Counted from the stretch's first letter, positions 7,221 to 17,965 are shown. The stretch: 34,394 nt of DNA from an uncultured Rhizobiaceae group bacterium (GCA_938030595.1 CALHIB010000014.1:1-34394), one strand, 5' to 3'. Notes: generated by a model not told the origin, from the sequence alone. A program made the numbers and translations.

Positions 7221-10145
7221 TTAGGGTTCATTTTCAATCAATTGCGCTGCTGCATCTATCGTCATTGGTTCACCAAATAAATACCCTTGTGCATATTCAC
7301 AACCTAATTGCATCAAGTCTGTTGCATCAGATTCATATTCAACGCCCTCCGCAATGATGGACTGGTTGAGGCCATGACCCAATGCGATTATTGATCTCAA
7401 AATAATCAAGCGTTCATTTTGTTGACGCGCCTGCACGAAAGACTTGTCAATTTTGATTACATCAAAAGGTACTTTGAGGAGATATGATAGGCTTGAATAA
7501 CCCGTACCAAAATCATCAAGTGAAATTCCAACACCCAGGTTTTTGATGCGTGACAGAATTTGAGTAGAGTGTTCTGGATTTTCCATGACCATACTTTCGG
7601 TCAATTCCATTCGAAGTTTATCTGGCGCAAGGCCGCTGATTTCAAGAGAGCTTTCAATGTCTGCAATAATATCATTGCGCAGCAACTCACGACTGGAAAC
7701 GTTCACACTGACAAAACAGTTGCTACCCAATTTTTGGTTTAAAGCAGCAAAATCATTCGTGGCAGTATTCAGAACATAATACCCTAACTCGTTAATAAGG
7801 CCAGAACGTTCAGCGATTGGAATAAAATCTGGTGGCATTAATTTGCCAAGCTTGGGATGGTTCCAACGCAGCAAGGCTTCAAAGCCTTCAGTCTGTCTAT
7901 TGTTCAAATTAATTATTGGCTGGTAAAATAGCTCCAACTGCCCGAGTTTCATGGCACGACCCAAATCATCCAATAGAATGACTGAGTCATCTTTCGACTG
8001 TCTGAATGCAGGTCGGAAGGGTTCTGTTTTATTGCCACCTTCACGTTTTGCAAAGTCCTTGGCAAGCTCTGCATCCCGCATCAGTTGTTCAGGAAGCGTA
8101 TGTTCAGGGCTCCAACTTGCCAGACCAATAGAAGAAGAAAGAACAATTTCCTTTTCATTATAATCTATAGGGGCTTTCACGGTTCTTCGAATAGCATCGG
8201 CAAAGCCGGCGATTTTCTTTGGCTCTGTTTCCGACAACAATAAGATAGCAAATTGATCACCTGAAAGGCGAGCCATACTATCCCCGTTTTTTAACAAACG
8301 GCTAAGGCGACGTGCAAGCGTTAACAAAATTGTATCGCCTACGGCAAAACCAAGATTGGAATTAATTTCATGAAATCCGTCTATATCAATATAAAAAACG
8401 GTAGGTCGTATATCATCTTTTTGATTAGCCAGATGAATAAGAGTTTCTAATCTGCTTGAGAATAATCCTCGATTTTCCAAGCCTGTTAAATGATCGCGAA
8501 CAGAATCCTGTAACAAACGTTCTTCAGATTTTTTCTGATCAGTAATGTCTGTAAGAGCGCCAATGCACCTTGATACTTCGCCGGAGAGATCAAGCATTGG
8601 GCGGGCACGCAATTGGAACCATTGGTAATGTCCATCACCATCTCGCATTCTAAAAGCTTGCGAAATCCGGCCGCGTTTATGTTCAATAATTGCAGCAAGC
8701 GTTGAGATGAAGCGGTCTCTATCATTTGGATGTAGAAGTTTTTGCCAGTTTGCTGGGCTGGTATTAAAAAGTTTGTTATCTTGCTTTAGGAGCGAAGAAA
8801 CTTTGTCGTCAACAGATATTCTATCTCTATTGATGTCCCAATCCCAAAGAATATCACCAGCTCCTGTAAGTGCTAATGCAGACCGCTCGGAGTCGCTAAC
8901 AAGCCCCTGCGCAAATGCACCACCTGTGAACGCATGCTGCATAACTGTGAAACACAAGAGCAGAACGACCAATACCAAAGCGCCACCCAGAGCCGGTTGA
9001 ATAACATCATTCGAGATTTTTCCGGTAACTGTAATACTCGCACCGGCAAGCCAGATGATTAGCAATATCCAGGTTGGAATAAGCATGACAGCACGGTCAA
9101 ACTTGTTGAAACTTTGATAGACTAATAAAACAACGCCCAAGACAACGGTTGCCGCAATTGACATCCTTGCGATACCTGCCGCAATTTCGGGTTCAAAGAA
9201 TGCAACGCCCATCAAGATAATGAGTGATAATATCCATGCGATCATTAAAAATGACAGTTTCTTGTTCCAGCGAACAATATTCAAATAAGCATAAACAAAG
9301 ATTATTAAACTGACGGCCAAAAACACTTCTGTGCTTGCCCGCCAAAAGGGTTCGTTTGAAGCTTCAGTGCCAATGACTTTATTCCAAAACCCAAAATCAA
9401 CGCAAATATATGCAAGCACACCCCAAGCAATACCTGCAGTTGCAGGAAACATTGCAGATCCCTTTACAACAAAGAGAATGGTCAGGAACACAGCCAATAA
9501 ACCAGAAATACCCAGCACAATACCATAATACAGTGTGTAGCTATTGGCCGTATCTTTATAAGCAGAAGGTTCCCATAGATATAGTTTGGGAAGCTTGGCG
9601 GTTTTCTGTTCAGCGATGAGTGTTATCACAGCACCTGGATCAAGTGTTAGGAAAAACACATCTGATTCAGTGTCGTTTTGTCTATCCAGTGCAAAGCCTT
9701 CACTAGGAGTGATCGCTACAATTCTATTGGTATCAAGATCAGGCCATATGATGCCTGAGCCAACCATGCGGTAATGGGGTGCAACAATAAGTCGATCAAT
9801 TTGCTCGTCACTCGTATTGGCAAGTGAGAAAACTGCCCAATGCGAAATACCTTCTGCTTTTTTTGATCGTACTTCAATTCGGCGAACAATGCCCTCTGCA
9901 TCAGGAGCTGTTGAAATTTTCAGCGTGCCGTCCTGGCGTTTATAGGTCTCAATTGCAGTTGTAAGATCCAGTGCGATATCGTCAACAGAAACACTAACAG
10001 GCTCTAGAGCAAATGCGGAAAAACTAATCCATAGCCACGCGATACTACTAAGCAGAATACTGGCTATGCTATGTGTTATGGTATTAAAAAACTTCAAACT
10101 ATATTCCCGCATCAAAGCCACTACCCAGTTGGCTTGGGCTAACAT
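7221..10145 (-). CDS. 7TMR-DISM / PAS / degenerate GGDEF / EAL membrane signalling protein
   Basis: Large c-di-GMP-related receptor of 974 residues. A signal sequence (about 12-47) leads to a periplasmic beta-rich domain (48-205), seven hydrophobic helices (205-410, opening with YTLYYGIVLGISG as in 7TMR-DISM proteins), a PAS domain (425-540), a GGDEF-type domain (545-700) and an EAL domain (725-974). The cyclase motif reads SGDQF (628-632) instead of GGDEF, and the inhibitory-site RxxD reads KNGD (619-622), so cyclase activity is doubtful. EAL residues look intact: EALLRW (756-761), ELTE (847-850), DDFGTGYSS (877-885), EGVE (933-936). I infer a sensory phosphodiesterase. Translation may start at residue 12 (base 10112), which would give a cleaner signal peptide. 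It lies 80 bp downstream of the GNAT gene. Confidence 0.93.
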   Translation of the reverse strand: MLAQANWVVALMREYSLKFFNTITHSIASILLSSIAWLWISFSAFALEPVSVSVDDIALDLTTAIETYKRQDGTLKISTAPDAEGIVRRIEVRSKKAEGISHWAVFSLANTSDEQIDRLIVAPHYRMVGSGIIWPDLDTNRIVAITPSEGFALDRQNDTESDVFFLTLDPGAVITLIAEQKTAKLPKLYLWEPSAYKDTANSYTLYYGIVLGISGLLAVFLTILFVVKGSAMFPATAGIAWGVLAYICVDFGFWNKVIGTEASNEPFWRASTEVFLAVSLIIFVYAYLNIVRWNKKLSFLMIAWILSLIILMGVAFFEPEIAAGIARMSIAATVVLGVVLLVYQSFNKFDRAVMLIPTWILLIIWLAGASITVTGKISNDVIQPALGGALVLVVLLLCFTVMQHAFTGGAFAQGLVSDSERSALALTGAGDILWDWDINRDRISVDDKVSSLLKQDNKLFNTSPANWQKLLHPNDRDRFISTLAAIIEHKRGRISQAFRMRDGDGHYQWFQLRARPMLDLSGEVSRCIGALTDITDQKKSEERLLQDSVRDHLTGLENRGLFSSRLETLIHLANQKDDIRPTVFYIDIDGFHEINSNLGFAVGDTILLTLARRLSRLLKNGDSMARLSGDQFAILLLSETEPKKIAGFADAIRRTVKAPIDYNEKEIVLSSSIGLASWSPEHTLPEQLMRDAELAKDFAKREGGNKTEPFRPAFRQSKDDSVILLDDLGRAMKLGQLELFYQPIINLNNRQTEGFEALLRWNHPKLGKLMPPDFIPIAERSGLINELGYYVLNTATNDFAALNQKLGSNCFVSVNVSSRELLRNDIIADIESSLEISGLAPDKLRMELTESMVMENPEHSTQILSRIKNLGVGISLDDFGTGYSSLSYLLKVPFDVIKIDKSFVQARQQNERLIILRSIIALGHGLNQSIIAEGVEYESDATDLMQLGCEYAQGYLFGEPMTIDAAAQLIENEP

Positions 10146-10225
10146 CGACTTAAGACATTATCCTCAACTACTTACACCATACAGCAAGGCATATTTCCAG
10201 ACAAAAAAATCTATTTGGAATTTTC

Positions 10226-10810
10226 TTAAGTGAATTCTGAGGCCAGGATGGCAAAAAGTATATGGTCTTCACGTTTATCATTGATTTCCAAATACTCTCT
10301 TGCGTAACCTTCTTCTACAAATCCACAATTTCTAAGGAGATTTATTGAAGTTGTATTGCGAGGTATACAAGCTGCTTCTATTCGATTTAGTTTTAATTCT
10401 TTGAAAGCAAAATTTAAAAGCGCTGGAACAGTTTTTCGCATGTATCCTTGTCCAGCATAAGGCGCACCCATCCAGTAACCTAGCATTGCAGACCTTGTTA
10501 TGCCGTAAGAAATACGCGTAAGGCTAATGCCTCCAATGAGTTGATCATTCTCGCGTTTATACAGGAAATATGTTCGGGCTGACCCGTTTTGTCTTTGCAG
10601 GTTGTAAGATTTTAAACGTCTACGAAAACCAATACGAGTTAGGTCATCGTCAGGCCAAAGCGGTTCCCACGGTTTGAGAAAGTCCTTACTCTCGCTTCGA
10701 AGTTTGATCCATTGTTCAAAATCTGAACTGGCAGGTGCACGCAAATATAGTTCACCAGTAGCTATATCGATTTCTTGATTAAAAAATCTTGATAGCAGGC
10801 GCAGTTGCAT
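10226..10810 (-). CDS. GNAT N-acetyltransferase, RimJ/RimL-like
   Basis: GCN5-related acetyltransferase of the RimJ/RimL type, which acetylates N-terminal amino groups of proteins (ribosomal proteins in characterised members) using acetyl-CoA. The 194-residue product has the subgroup's opening pattern LYLRAPASSDFEQWIKLR, a middle GYWMGAPYAGQGYMRKTV acetyl-CoA-binding loop (the Q/RxxGxG/A equivalent), then NRIEAACIPRNTTSINLLRNCGFVEEGYAREYL, the classic C-terminal half. Its start is two bases after the stop of the M16 peptidase gene, so the two are probably translationally coupled. The true substrate cannot be read from the sequence. Confidence 0.92.
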   Translation of the reverse strand: MQLRLLSRFFNQEIDIATGELYLRAPASSDFEQWIKLRSESKDFLKPWEPLWPDDDLTRIGFRRRLKSYNLQRQNGSARTYFLYKRENDQLIGGISLTRISYGITRSAMLGYWMGAPYAGQGYMRKTVPALLNFAFKELKLNRIEAACIPRNTTSINLLRNCGFVEEGYAREYLEINDKREDHILFAILASEFT

Positions 10811-10812
10811 TT

Positions 10813-12099
10813 TTATTCCGCAGCTTGCGGCTGTTTGATGCCTAGACGGTTTTTGATTTCATCCAGTCGAGGTATGTTTTGAACAGGACCAACAGCGCTT
10901 AAAGTAGGCGTACTTTCGTGGAAGATACGTCCTGCAAGGTCACGAACTCTTTCAACTGATAATGCATCCAGTCTTTCCATCAATTCATCATTAGGGATTT
11001 GTCTTCCAAACAATAAAATCTGTCGGGCAATTTGGCCTGCGCGTGCGGCAGGGCTTTCCATGGACATTAATAGACCAGAACGGATTTGCGCACGGGCACG
11101 ATCCAGTTCGCCTTGCATGATGTCATCGCTCGAACGTTGTAATTCTTGTAAAATAAGTGAAACCAACTCTTGTAGGTCTTCTGGGCCCGTTGCGGCATGG
11201 ATGCCGAAAATACCTGTGTCGGAAAACCCCCAATGGAAAGAAGAAATCGAATAGCAAAGCCCATGCTTCTCACGCACTTCTTGGAAAAGTCTGGAAGACA
11301 TGCCGCCGCCTAAAATGGTTGCAAGCAATTGCGAAGCATAAAAATCCTTGACGTGATAAGCACGACCTTCAAAGCCAAGCACCATCTGGGCTTCCTGGAA
11401 ATCATCCTCGATTATTTTTTCGCCACCAACATAACTTGCCGGAGCTGCTTCTTCGATAACAGTATCTTTAAAGTTGGCATAAGTTGTTTCAGCCTGTTTT
11501 ACCAATGCGTCATGATCAACAGCACCAGATGCAGAAAGAACCATGTTGGGGCCATGATAATGACCTGATAAATACTCACGGATTTGGTCAGTTGAAAATC
11601 CCTTAACAGTCTCTGGCGTACCCAGGATTGGTCTGCCTATTGGCTGGTTGTCCTGAAAAGCGGTTTCTTGGAAACTGTCAAAAACAAGATCATCGGGTGA
11701 ATCCAGTGAAGCGCCAATCTCTTGTAAGATAACATGTTTTTCGCGTGCTAATTCTTGCTCATCAAAAGTTGAATTTGCTAAAATATCATACAAAATATCG
11801 GCTGCATGGCCTACTTCTGGCTTTAAGACACGGGCATAATATGCGGTTGTTTCTGTGCTTGTTGCAGCGTTTAGCTCGCCACCTACATTTTCAATTTCTT
11901 CTGCAATCTGAAGCGCAGTGCGGTTTTTAGTGCCTTTAAATGCCATATGCTCTAGCAAATGCGCTATGCCATGCTGGTCTTGTGTCTCGTTGCGTGAGCC
12001 AGATTTAATCCAGACTCCAAGTGCCGCACTTTCAAGGTGCGGCATTGAATCTGTTACAACGGTCAAGCCATTATCAAGTTTTGAAATATTTAAGGTCAT
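10813..12099 (-). CDS. M16 family zinc metallopeptidase (processing-peptidase type)
   Basis: Homologue of the beta subunit of the mitochondrial processing peptidase, in the pitrilysin M16B family. The 428-residue protein has the inverted zinc motif HxxEH at 47-51 (HLLEH) and the downstream zinc ligand Glu127 in EKHVILQEIG. It also carries ENVGGELNAATSTETTAYY and the C-terminal-half ILGGGMSSRLFQEVREKHGLCYSI, so both halves of the fold are present. It lacks a signal peptide, so it probably acts in the cytosol as a homodimer. It lies 43 bp downstream of thrC and two bases before the GNAT gene, suggesting a thrC-M16-GNAT transcript. Confidence 0.95.
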   Translation of the reverse strand: MTLNISKLDNGLTVVTDSMPHLESAALGVWIKSGSRNETQDQHGIAHLLEHMAFKGTKNRTALQIAEEIENVGGELNAATSTETTAYYARVLKPEVGHAADILYDILANSTFDEQELAREKHVILQEIGASLDSPDDLVFDSFQETAFQDNQPIGRPILGTPETVKGFSTDQIREYLSGHYHGPNMVLSASGAVDHDALVKQAETTYANFKDTVIEEAAPASYVGGEKIIEDDFQEAQMVLGFEGRAYHVKDFYASQLLATILGGGMSSRLFQEVREKHGLCYSISSFHWGFSDTGIFGIHAATGPEDLQELVSLILQELQRSSDDIMQGELDRARAQIRSGLLMSMESPAARAGQIARQILLFGRQIPNDELMERLDALSVERVRDLAGRIFHESTPTLSAVGPVQNIPRLDEIKNRLGIKQPQAAE

Positions 12100-12142
12100 T
12101 GGATCAACATATTACTCTGTACTGGAAATGTCACGAACACAA

Positions 12143-13546
12143 TTATGAGACTCTTGCAGCGCGTGAATGCTTTTCGATAAAGGCTTCTAGCTGCGCAATA
12201 TCATTCGGTAAAATGGACATACGTTCTTCACGTTCCATCATATCACCCATGCGTGCTGGCAATTCAGGGTAAACACCGCTTGCTGCCTTAACCGCATCAG
12301 GGAATTTTGCCGGATGAGCCGTTGCAAGCGTTACCATTGGCGTGTCACTCGAAAGATGTTTTTCTGCAACATGAAGGCCAACCGCAGTATGGGGATCAAC
12401 CAGATAAGAACACTCGGTAAGGCTTTTTTCAATTTGTGCAGAAGTTTCTTTTTCGCCACAAGCACCTGCAGCAAACTCAGCAGAAATATTATTCATTGCT
12501 GCATGTGAAACTTCAAAAGAACCAGATTGTTTTAGACTTGCCATTTGATTTCGTATGACAGAAGCATCACGCTTAGACGCATCAAACAACAAACGCTCAA
12601 AGTTTGATGAAACCTGAATATCCATTGAAGGAGAAATCGAAGGTGAGGTGCCTGCTGTTTCATATCGTGATGTTGCTAGAGTTCTTGCCAAAATATCATT
12701 TTGATTTGTGGCAATCACCAAGTCTTTGATGGGTAGCCCCATACGTTTGGCAACATAGCCTGCGAAGATGTCACCAAAGTTCCCGGTTGGAACGGTAAAC
12801 GAAATCTCGCGATCAGGTGCTCCAAGGGCGGTAGCAGTGGTAAAGTAATAAACCACCTGCGCCATAATGCGGCCCCAGTTAATTGAGTTTACGCCTGAAA
12901 GTTGTAGGCGGTCACGGAACTCCAGATGATTAAACATCTCTTTGACAAGCGCCTGACAATCATCAAAATCACCTTCAATCGCCAAACAATGTACATTGGC
13001 ATCCGCAACGGTTGTCATTTGTCTTTGCTGAACAGGGGAGACTTTTCCCTTTGGAAAAAGAATAAAAATATCAGTATTCTCACGTCCACGAAACGCTTCA
13101 ATAGCCGCGCCCCCTGTATCGCCTGAAGTAGCGCCCACGATGGTTGCCTTTTGTCCACGTTGTGCCAAAACATAGTCCATCATTCGGGCAAGTAGCTGCA
13201 TGGCTACATCTTTAAACGCGAGCGTTGGCCCATGAAACAATTCCATCACCCAATGACTGTCATCAATCTGGACGAGCGGAGCGACGGCAGGATGGTGAAA
13301 ACTTGCATAGGCTTCATCCACCATCTTGTGAAAATCTGCAGTGGGAATTTCGCCCTCAACAAACGGAGCAAGAACTTTTTTTGCTGTTTCAGCATAGGGC
13401 TTACCAGCCATTGAGAGAATTTCTTCTTTACTTAATTGCGGCCAAATCTCAGGCACATAAAGTCCGCCATCGCGGGCAAGGCCTGCCAAAAGTGCATCTT
13501 GAAAGCCTAATTCAGGGGCTTCACCACGTGTACTGACGTATTTCAC
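12143..13546 (-). CDS. thrC: Threonine synthase
   Basis: PLP enzyme converting O-phosphohomoserine to threonine. The 467-residue product is of the longer threonine synthase class. It has the N-terminal MKYVSTRGEAPELGFQDALLAGLARDGGLYVPE signature region, the PLP lysine in HGPTLAFKDVA (Lys112), the phosphate-binding GATSGDTGGAAIEAF loop and VPTGNFGDIFAGY. The start codon is GTG, with AAGGA about 9 bases upstream; the nearby ATG is out of frame. It heads the minus-strand run thrC-M16-GNAT and is divergent from the lipoprotein gene across 130 bp. Its substrate would come from the thrB product encoded at 3.7 kb. Confidence 0.97.
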   Translation of the reverse strand: MKYVSTRGEAPELGFQDALLAGLARDGGLYVPEIWPQLSKEEILSMAGKPYAETAKKVLAPFVEGEIPTADFHKMVDEAYASFHHPAVAPLVQIDDSHWVMELFHGPTLAFKDVAMQLLARMMDYVLAQRGQKATIVGATSGDTGGAAIEAFRGRENTDIFILFPKGKVSPVQQRQMTTVADANVHCLAIEGDFDDCQALVKEMFNHLEFRDRLQLSGVNSINWGRIMAQVVYYFTTATALGAPDREISFTVPTGNFGDIFAGYVAKRMGLPIKDLVIATNQNDILARTLATSRYETAGTSPSISPSMDIQVSSNFERLLFDASKRDASVIRNQMASLKQSGSFEVSHAAMNNISAEFAAGACGEKETSAQIEKSLTECSYLVDPHTAVGLHVAEKHLSSDTPMVTLATAHPAKFPDAVKAASGVYPELPARMGDMMEREERMSILPNDIAQLEAFIEKHSRAARVS

Positions 13547-13676
13547 TACTATTCATCCTTGCTTTTCTTGCATTTTTTGCACAGGAATATTTGATTGCCG
13601 TCTTTTAGCCCCTTATAAGAGCTACTGGCAATATATAACTAAGCCATAATGGCAAATCATTTGATGAGTTGGTACT

Positions 13677-14273
13677 ATGAAGTTGGACTGGGAATATAAT
13701 AAAGCAGGTAAATTGCTGAGTTTGAGTATAGCAGCATTAATATTAGCAGCCTGTAATACTGCAACAACAAATCAGACTGAAGACACATTGGGCATTACTG
13801 ATCAACAAGAAGTTGCAGAAGCAAAGCCTGTTGATCCTTCAACCAATCTGCGCGCATTTTGTCCGAGAACAGTATTGCGTGCTGGAACCGAAAGTTATCG
13901 TACATTTGAAGGTGGCGTCAAAAAAGACGATCCGAATGCACTAAACTCATTGCAGTTTCAATCGACCATTACAGACGTTGCGCGTGAATGTAATTATTCG
14001 CCAGCTAATCTTAATATGCGTGTCGGCATAAAAGGGCGGGTGATTAATGGCCCAACAGGTTTAACTGGAACATTAAATGTGCCAATCAGAGTAGCTGTTG
14101 CCACAACCGACAAGGAAGTTCTTTATTCGCAGCTTCATCAAGTGCCAGTGACCATTCCAGAGGGTGGTTCAAATGCATTATTCAGTTTTGTTGACAGCAA
14201 TATTAATATTCCTGTCCCTGACAAAAATAACCTGACAGTCTTTGTAGGTTTCGACGAAGGCCCACCGAGCTAG
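13677..14273 (+). CDS. Small conserved-looking lipoprotein of unknown function
   Basis: A 198-residue predicted lipoprotein. Residues 11-26 form a signal peptide ending in the lipobox LAAC, so Cys26 would be lipidated and the mature protein anchored in the envelope. The mature part has a low-complexity Thr/Gln/Glu linker (27-55), then a compact domain with CPRTVLRAGTESYRTFEGG, a second cysteine in VARECNYSPANLNMRV, GIKGRVINGPTGLTGTLNVPIRVAV and a C-terminal NLTVFVGFDEG. The two cysteines could form a disulfide. I do not recognise a named domain, though similar lipoproteins seem to occur in rhizobia. The shine-dalgarno is weak. It is convergent with a HAD phosphatase gene, six bases apart. Confidence 0.82.
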   Translation: MKLDWEYNKAGKLLSLSIAALILAACNTATTNQTEDTLGITDQQEVAEAKPVDPSTNLRAFCPRTVLRAGTESYRTFEGGVKKDDPNALNSLQFQSTITDVARECNYSPANLNMRVGIKGRVINGPTGLTGTLNVPIRVAVATTDKEVLYSQLHQVPVTIPEGGSNALFSFVDSNINIPVPDKNNLTVFVGFDEGPPS

Positions 14274-14279
14274 AACTTA

Positions 14280-14969
14280 CTATTCCAAACCGCTCCATGC
14301 GGAAAAAGCTTCAATGATTGCGGGTAACTCCGACAGGCGTGAGATAACCGTTTCTGCTCCAGCATCGATCAATTCATCCGCATGCGTTGGATAGGTATGT
14401 GATGCACCAGTAAAACCTATGACACGCGTACCTGCACTTTTTGCTGCTTGGATACCGTGTACACTGTCTTCAACAACAATCGCTTCATCAGGCTTAAGCT
14501 TAAACTCTTCAACAGCTCGTAAAATAAGGTCTGGCTTTGGTTTGAAAACAGGTGGGGCGCTGTCCTGGGCTGAGAAAACATAAGGGCGGAATTTGTCATA
14601 TAGACCGACCCTACCAAGTGCCTTTTTCAATCTCTCAGGTGGCGCGTTTGAGCATACACATCTTGCCTGATCCAGCATATCCAAAACCGTATCTGCACCT
14701 TTGATGATCCTTGCTTCGTTGATGACTTTTTCATTCACTGCCGTGCGCGTTTCAGCGATGACCTTTTCAGGAAGCTCTCGTCCCAGTTCCTGCTCAATGC
14801 CAGCCTTCACAGCGTATGAGTCCATGCCTGCAAAACGTTCGCAGAACTCTTGTGGTTCAATATTGACGCCATATTTGGAATATATTTCCAGCTCTCCCGC
14901 CGCAGCGACAATTTCAGAGTCCAGTAAAACTCCATCACAATCAAAAATGACCAGTTGAATTTCGCTCAT
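14280..14969 (-). CDS. HAD-superfamily phosphatase (beta-phosphoglucomutase/phosphoglycolate phosphatase-like)
   Basis: Cytosolic haloacid-dehalogenase-fold phosphatase of subclass I (alpha-helical cap). Motif I is VIFDCDGVLLDSE, motif II lies in CVCSNAPPERLKKAL, motif III is the Lys of FKPKPDLILRA, and motif IV is VVEDSVHGIQAAKSAG. The sugar-phosphatase-like pattern suggests a small phosphorylated metabolite as substrate; which one is not evident. I chose the Met at 14969 because GGAAG precedes it at good spacing, whereas the Met four codons upstream (14981) has no clear ribosome binding site. It is divergent from ccrM. Confidence 0.92.
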   Translation of the reverse strand: MSEIQLVIFDCDGVLLDSEIVAAAGELEIYSKYGVNIEPQEFCERFAGMDSYAVKAGIEQELGRELPEKVIAETRTAVNEKVINEARIIKGADTVLDMLDQARCVCSNAPPERLKKALGRVGLYDKFRPYVFSAQDSAPPVFKPKPDLILRAVEEFKLKPDEAIVVEDSVHGIQAAKSAGTRVIGFTGASHTYPTHADELIDAGAETVISRLSELPAIIEAFSAWSGLE

Positions 14970-14984
14970 GAGTGCTTCCATTAA

Positions 14985-16211
<1,227 letters not shown>

Positions 16212-16219
16212 ATGACAAT

Positions 16220-17965
16220 CTACTGCAATGTGTCTACATCGTTTTGGGTAACAATATAATTGGCTGTGAAAGTTACCTGATCACCAGGTGCCAGACTGTC
16301 CCAAATCCCATTAGTGGAAGAGTCCGATGAGTCTCCGGTCACACCAACATCAGTGGTCAAAATCTCGTTGCCAGGTATTGGGGTTGGGCCTGAACCACCA
16401 TGCGCATCTGTTAGGGCAATGTTGGTAATCGTCTGGTTGCCATTATTGGTTACAATATATGTGTAAGTCACTGTCACGCCCGCTGGTACATTTGTATTGC
16501 TCGAAGCTGTTTTGGTGACGGTGATTGAAGGATTTGGCGATACGGTAGTAGTTGCGCTGGAGGTTAGTGTTGTAGCGCCAGTAGTTGCTGTTGTTACAGA
16601 TACATTATTTACCAAGTCATTCGCGTCATCAAGTTGAGCTTGAGTTACGGGATGAGTGCCAGTATATACCCACGTTTCTGTTGTTTCCTGTTGGTTATTG
16701 CCATTTGTATCACCTGATGGTCCAGAAAGTGCAATTGAAGTATTAACTCCGTTTTGGGACAATGTATCTACGGGGTTTACCCCGGTAAGGGTTGTATCAC
16801 CTGTGTTTTCGATAGTGATTGTATATGTCAGTGTTGCTGGCAAGGTCGTTATATTTGTAATGTCTACAACTTTTCCCACTGTAAACAGTGGATCAGGATC
16901 GCCAGTAATTGTGATTGCCAAGATAGCTTCAGAGTCCGTTGCTGATCCATCTATGTTTGATAAGCCTTCTTCATCCTCCACAACGTAGGTAAAGTTCTCC
17001 AAGGCTGTTTGCCCGGTGGTTAAATCGTCGTAAGCACCATTCGTATTAAAAGTATAATTACCGTTTGGAAAAACAGTAAGGCTTGCTCCATTTGTAAGTG
17101 TTATGGTTGTACCACCCGCTAAAACGGGTGTTCCGTTAATCGATGCAATCGTTAGTAGACCAATTGCATCCTGACGGTCGCTATCAACACCATTACCGTC
17201 ATTGTCAGTAAGCAGGTTTCCTGAAACATTATTATCTTCATCCACTGTATTGGAATTATCTGTTGCATCAGGTGGTGTATTAAAAGTCAGATCGTCAACG
17301 GCTGTAACCTGGAATGCCGGATCTGTTCCAGCTGCATTTGCTGCGATATGTTGAATGCTGATATTATTTACAGGCCCAGGATAGGTAACGTTTATCAAGC
17401 AATTTGCAACATTGCCGCCACCCGTTGAGCAAAACTCTCCTTGTGCAGAGGTTATCCCGGTAACAGCATTATAAATCAGGTTTGACCCAGTCGTTGCATT
17501 GGGTGGACCAGCATCCGAATTTAAATTAATCTGATCGTTAAAGACGCCCGCAGGACCACCATCGACATCAACAATTGTAAATTGAAGATTATAGACAGGT
17601 TCAGAAAAACTCAGATTAATAGTGTTGCTGACACTGCCATTATCAGTCGTAGCATTGAGGGTTGTGCCTATGATGCCAACAAAACCATCAACACTTGCTG
17701 CATTAAAAATACCGTTTTGAGGTGTTTGGCTTGTTGAACCTGCAGAGGTGCCCGATGCCGTTACAGAAACACCATCGACTGTACCTGTATCTGTTGCACC
17801 TGCAACAAAATTTGTATTTGGGCGATCATCCCATCGATAAAACGTGTCGGCTGCAAATGCTACTGTAGTATACAGAACGGCAGATACCGAAAAGCCTATT
17901 AAAACATTTCGATTAATATTCTGAACAAATTTGTTTTGTGATGAACTTAATCTGCCAATAATCAC
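16220..17965 (-). CDS. Exported DUF11/cadherin-like repeat surface protein, apparently C-terminally truncated
   Basis: A 581-residue Thr/Asn/Asp-rich secreted protein. The start is GTG with AGGCGG about 8 bases upstream. A signal peptide (about 20-39, ending TVAFAA) leads to an N-terminal beta domain opening FYRWDDRPNTNFV. This is followed by a VCBS/cadherin-like repeat near residues 230-355 (DATDNSNTVDEDNNVSGNLL, FPNGNYTFNTNGAYD) and two DUF11-type repeats: about 360-470, starting DPLFTVGKVVD, and 475-581, starting PSITVTKTASS. The second repeat stops at YIVTQNDVDTLQ, where family members normally continue with a TNTATVT-like strand and more repeats. No sortase, autotransporter or type I secretion tail is seen. 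It ends 8 bp from the end of ccrM. I infer a truncated adhesin or surface-layer remnant; it may still be expressed. Confidence 0.8.
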   Translation of the reverse strand: MIIGRLSSSQNKFVQNINRNVLIGFSVSAVLYTTVAFAADTFYRWDDRPNTNFVAGATDTGTVDGVSVTASGTSAGSTSQTPQNGIFNAASVDGFVGIIGTTLNATTDNGSVSNTINLSFSEPVYNLQFTIVDVDGGPAGVFNDQINLNSDAGPPNATTGSNLIYNAVTGITSAQGEFCSTGGGNVANCLINVTYPGPVNNISIQHIAANAAGTDPAFQVTAVDDLTFNTPPDATDNSNTVDEDNNVSGNLLTDNDGNGVDSDRQDAIGLLTIASINGTPVLAGGTTITLTNGASLTVFPNGNYTFNTNGAYDDLTTGQTALENFTYVVEDEEGLSNIDGSATDSEAILAITITGDPDPLFTVGKVVDITNITTLPATLTYTITIENTGDTTLTGVNPVDTLSQNGVNTSIALSGPSGDTNGNNQQETTETWVYTGTHPVTQAQLDDANDLVNNVSVTTATTGATTLTSSATTTVSPNPSITVTKTASSNTNVPAGVTVTYTYIVTNNGNQTITNIALTDAHGGSGPTPIPGNEILTTDVGVTGDSSDSSTNGIWDSLAPGDQVTFTANYIVTQNDVDTLQ

